A stretch of DNA of 38,207 nt from a virus: IMG/VR virus record IMGVR_UViG_3300044815_000046, positions 1 through 38,207 of that record. One strand, written 5' to 3'. This document shows positions 35,872-38,207 of the stretch, in pieces (position 1 is the stretch's first letter; each line of letters begins with the position of its first letter). Both the position numbers and the translations under genes were made by a program. Below the pieces are notes generated by a model, which saw only the letters and a list, made by a program, of their open reading frames with translations, was not told the origin of the DNA and ran no database searches.

Positions 35872-37428
35872 CTAGCTGGTCCAGGCCATCCCGAACGCCT
35901 TCTCGGCCACCCATTCGGACGTTTCGCACGCCTCCAGCGCGAGCACGTCGGCCACGGCGCCCGTGATCGGCAGCGAACCCCCGCCGCGCTCCAGCACGTA
36001 CATCGTGCGGCCTTCCTCCTCGGTGTCGGTCGCCAGCACCTTGCGCAGGTAGGAGGCCGCGACGTGGGCCGCAACCACCTCATCCCCGTCGTGCGGGTGC
36101 GATTTCGTGCGCAGCGAGGTCAACCAGCGGTCCACGGCGCGGCTCATGCGGGTGGGCTGGTTGCGTTCGACCGCCAGCACGATCTTGTCGCCGAACGAGG
36201 TGGCCCAGGCTTCGGCTTCGGTGCGCCAGTTGGCGGGGTTCACGAGGAACCGACCCACCCGATAGGTGGCGAATGCGCCCGCCACGGCCTCGTTCACGGC
36301 CTCGCGTGGTGGTTGCCAGTCCAGATCCCCCTGCGGAGCCACCCACGCACCGAGCGTGAACCCGTACCCGGTCCGGGTGCAGGCCCGCAGCACCACCGCG
36401 TTCGCCACGCCCTCGAACCCCAACCCGATATCGGACCCGTTCTCAACGTCTTGGGCCGCGATGAGGTCGGCCCAGCGGCGTGGGTCCACCGCGCGGTTGG
36501 CTCCGGGCGAGCGGATGTTGAACCAGAACTGCAGCGAGTCCGACCACGCGGCGGCGGGGTCTCGGATCTCGCGGATGCGACGCTCATAGTCCACCCACCA
36601 GGCGTCCCCGTACACCTCGGCCAGCGCTTCGCGCATCTGCGCGTCGCTCCAATCGGGCTCGGGCTCGTTCGAGGGCCTATGCGCGTAGTGCAGCGTCCGG
36701 CCGTCCGGGTTGTCGGGGTCGCGTTGCTCCGCCACCGAGTTCTCACCCAGCACCGGAGCGTTGGTGGTTTCCTTCGAACGCCCGCCCATCTTCGCCACGT
36801 TGCGGTTGATCGTCTTGGCGAGCCGCACCCCACCGTTCCGCGGCGTCCACAGGTGCGTTTCGTCCTTCGTGGCATCCGTGACGCGCTGCCCCTCCCGAGA
36901 ACCCGCCGACGCGGTGACTGGTTCGAGCCGTCCGGGCCGGCCGGTGAGGTAGAGCCGCGTTCGGCCGGCGTCGATACCGAGCGCATCCGCCGCCTTGGCG
37001 TCGTTCGCCATGAGCATCGAGTAGAGCGCGCCGTAGGTGTTCTCGGTCTGGTCCTCGGATACCGCCGCGATCTGGCTGTGTGGGCTCGGCCGCTCCCCCG
37101 TCCCCCACGGAACCGCAACCGGATTGCCCTCTGCGTCCCACCCGTCGAACAGACACGGCCCCGCGAACTCCACGAGCGCCAGGACCGCAGCGAACGGTGA
37201 CTTCCCCGAGCCCTTGGCCTCCTCGAGCACCAAGGTTTCGTAGACGAACTCCCCCGAGATGGGATCGAGCATGAACCACCGCAGCACCCGCTGGGCCTGC
37301 TCATCGGTGAGCACCAACGGTCCGGACTCATCGGCCGGCGACGGGAGGTAGGTGTGGGTCCATTCCAGCACTTCCCAGCCGAGCGTCGGGAACTCGCCCT
37401 TGTATTCGGGCTTGCGCCAGCGTTTCAC
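35872..37428 (-). CDS. Terminase large subunit, 518 aa
   Basis: ATPase domain with a Walker A-like AKGSGKS at 71-77 and Walker B/catalytic DETH at 189-192. It powers DNA packaging. The nuclease half (about 325-460) keeps the fold pattern (DIGLGFEGVANAVVLRACT; YRVGRFLVNPANWRTEAEAW; HPHDGDEVVAAH). However, three positions usually aspartate in relatives (GFDG, D before the TAL strand, DP-xx-W) read E339, N343 and N398. GTG start overlaps the upstream stop. Confident as a terminase; its nuclease competence is uncertain. Confidence 0.93.
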   Translation of the reverse strand: MKRWRKPEYKGEFPTLGWEVLEWTHTYLPSPADESGPLVLTDEQAQRVLRWFMLDPISGEFVYETLVLEEAKGSGKSPFAAVLALVEFAGPCLFDGWDAEGNPVAVPWGTGERPSPHSQIAAVSEDQTENTYGALYSMLMANDAKAADALGIDAGRTRLYLTGRPGRLEPVTASAGSREGQRVTDATKDETHLWTPRNGGVRLAKTINRNVAKMGGRSKETTNAPVLGENSVAEQRDPDNPDGRTLHYAHRPSNEPEPDWSDAQMREALAEVYGDAWWVDYERRIREIRDPAAAWSDSLQFWFNIRSPGANRAVDPRRWADLIAAQDVENGSDIGLGFEGVANAVVLRACTRTGYGFTLGAWVAPQGDLDWQPPREAVNEAVAGAFATYRVGRFLVNPANWRTEAEAWATSFGDKIVLAVERNQPTRMSRAVDRWLTSLRTKSHPHDGDEVVAAHVAASYLRKVLATDTEEEGRTMYVLERGGGSLPITGAVADVLALEACETSEWVAEKAFGMAWTS

Positions 37429-37742
37429 GGCTCGAACGGGTCATCGAGGAAGGGGCGGTCCCAGCGGTCGATCTCGATGGACTCGAACCCCGAGCCCGAG
37501 AACGTGTGCACATACGGCGGACGCTCGGGGTAGTCGGGGTGGCGCGCCGAACAGCGCACGCAGTAGAGCTCGCCAGGCTCAGGCGCGCCGAACAGGTAGC
37601 CCCACAGGGCCTCGGTCATCTCATGGGTGCGGCCAGGCGGGTAGGGGCGCCATCCTGGGTGGCCGAACACGCGGCACGCCTTGCGGTCGAACCACCCGCG
37701 CACCCGCCACCACTCGGCATCGAACTCGACTTCGAGCTTCAC
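37425..37742 (-). CDS. Small protein between the terminase subunits, 105 aa
   Basis: GTG 37742 overlaps the terminase small subunit stop (TAGTG). W- and P-rich N-terminus (FDAEWWRVRGWFDRKACRVF) and a CVRCSARHPDYPERPP knuckle. Perhaps a zinc-binding packaging accessory. No family recognised. Confidence 0.6.
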   Translation of the reverse strand: MKLEVEFDAEWWRVRGWFDRKACRVFGHPGWRPYPPGRTHEMTEALWGYLFGAPEPGELYCVRCSARHPDYPERPPYVHTFSGSGFESIEIDRWDRPFLDDPFEP

Positions 37743-38164
37743 TACTCCACCGCCCTCAGCCCGCGATACGTCTCGGGCTTCGCGCCCTTGGCTTTCTTCT
37801 TCGCTGCCGCCGTCTCGGGCTCACCGGGTTCGAGCCACCGGCGATCCTGCTGGCCCTTGGGGGTCAAACCGTAGGTGTCCATCTGCACGCGGAGCTCGCT
37901 CGCATAGCTCACGGCCCCGTCGTCCACGACCTTGTGATACAGGCCCGCCACGACGAGCAGACCGGGCAGATCCTTCGGGCGCCAGTGGGCCGCGATCCAC
38001 GACTGCATCCACATCTGCCACGCCAGTTGGGTCATCGGGCCGAGCGCGGCCGGCAGTTCCGGGATCTTCCCGTGCTGCCACCCGACACCCTCGGACGCCT
38101 TCCACTCCCCGCGGGCCGGCGGGTTCCGGCGAGCGCGCGACTTCTTGGGGGCCGGGCCAGTCAT
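37742..38164 (-). CDS. Terminase small subunit, 140 aa
   Basis: ATG at 38164 chosen because AGGGG lies 6 nt upstream; GTG 38188 would add 8 residues. Begins TGPAPKKSRARRNPPARGEW, a typical actinophage small terminase start. A helical core follows (AALGPMTQLAWQMWMQSWIA, LPGLLVVAGLYHKVV), then AYGLTPKGQQDRRWLEP-like end. It recognises the packaging site and recruits the large subunit. Confidence 0.82.
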   Translation of the reverse strand: MTGPAPKKSRARRNPPARGEWKASEGVGWQHGKIPELPAALGPMTQLAWQMWMQSWIAAHWRPKDLPGLLVVAGLYHKVVDDGAVSYASELRVQMDTYGLTPKGQQDRRWLEPGEPETAAAKKKAKGAKPETYRGLRAVE

Positions 38165-38207
38165 GGCGACCCCTGGGAACCCGTACACAACTCGAGAGGG
38201 AGATGAG
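38165..38207. other. Right-edge upstream region of the terminase operon
   Basis: Contains a ribosome-binding AGGGG and no recognisable promoter of the CCTTGACC type. With 1-77 it probably forms the packaging-end and late-control region. Confidence 0.3.

Noticed and set aside
1-38207. tRNA genes, CRISPR arrays or insertion sequences
   Set aside because: No cloverleaf-like segment, regularly spaced repeat-spacer array, transposase or terminal inverted repeats could be recognised by eye.

Overview
The window reads as a complete, or nearly complete, temperate tailed-phage genome of about 38 kb, GC-rich by eye, infecting an actinobacterium. Phage hallmark genes run from edge to edge and no bacterial gene is visible. 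The host group is inferred from a phage WhiB protein (1595-2140), actinophage-type small genes and the high GC. Long-tailed (siphovirus) morphology follows from a tail tube protein, a frameshifted tail assembly chaperone pair and a 589-residue tape measure. Terminase sits at the right edge and the last early genes at the left edge, while the integrase lies in the middle. That is virion gene order, with the window ends near the packaging site, rather than an integrated prophage, which would open at attP.

Almost everything is on the minus strand, so the genome is best read right to left. (1) 38164-34444: terminase small and large subunits and portal. (2) 34440-32227: one fused prohead protease and major capsid protein. 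(3) 32168-26373: an unusual cassette of beta-rich, repeat-built and beta-helix proteins between capsid and connector genes, flanked by a paralogous pair of small domains. (4) 26376-24747: connector and tail terminator; then a small gene, an HNH gene, tail tube, chaperones with a -1 slippery site, tape measure, an M15-peptidase-like tail protein and two large distal tail proteins down to 16757. (5) 16617-14201: an M15-type endolysin and five small membrane proteins forming a lysis cassette. (6) 12577-14204, plus strand: an HTH regulator, a tyrosine integrase and a coupled small membrane protein, with a divergent control region at 12577-12758. (7) 12576-78: a tightly overlapped early operon with a possible ssDNA-annealing protein, HTH and winged-helix proteins, a replication-initiator-like protein with internal iteron-like repeats, HNH nucleases, a Dam-type methylase, a secreted lytic transglycosylase, a coiled-coil/propeller-like protein, WhiB and many zinc-ribbon microproteins.

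The most striking unexplained signal is a repeated element, CCTTGAC(C/G)-N7-(G/C)AnnnT, on the minus strand. It lies just upstream of six late transcription units: portal, protease-capsid, a cassette gene, a small pre-tail gene, endolysin and the first lysis membrane gene. In four of them the start codon lies exactly 6 nt after the AnnnT element and no Shine-Dalgarno is present, which suggests leaderless late mRNAs from a non-standard promoter. Other notable signals are two families of direct repeats carrying ribosome-binding sites at early gene junctions, decapeptide repeats shared by two cassette proteins, and a terminase whose nuclease acidic residues look substituted.
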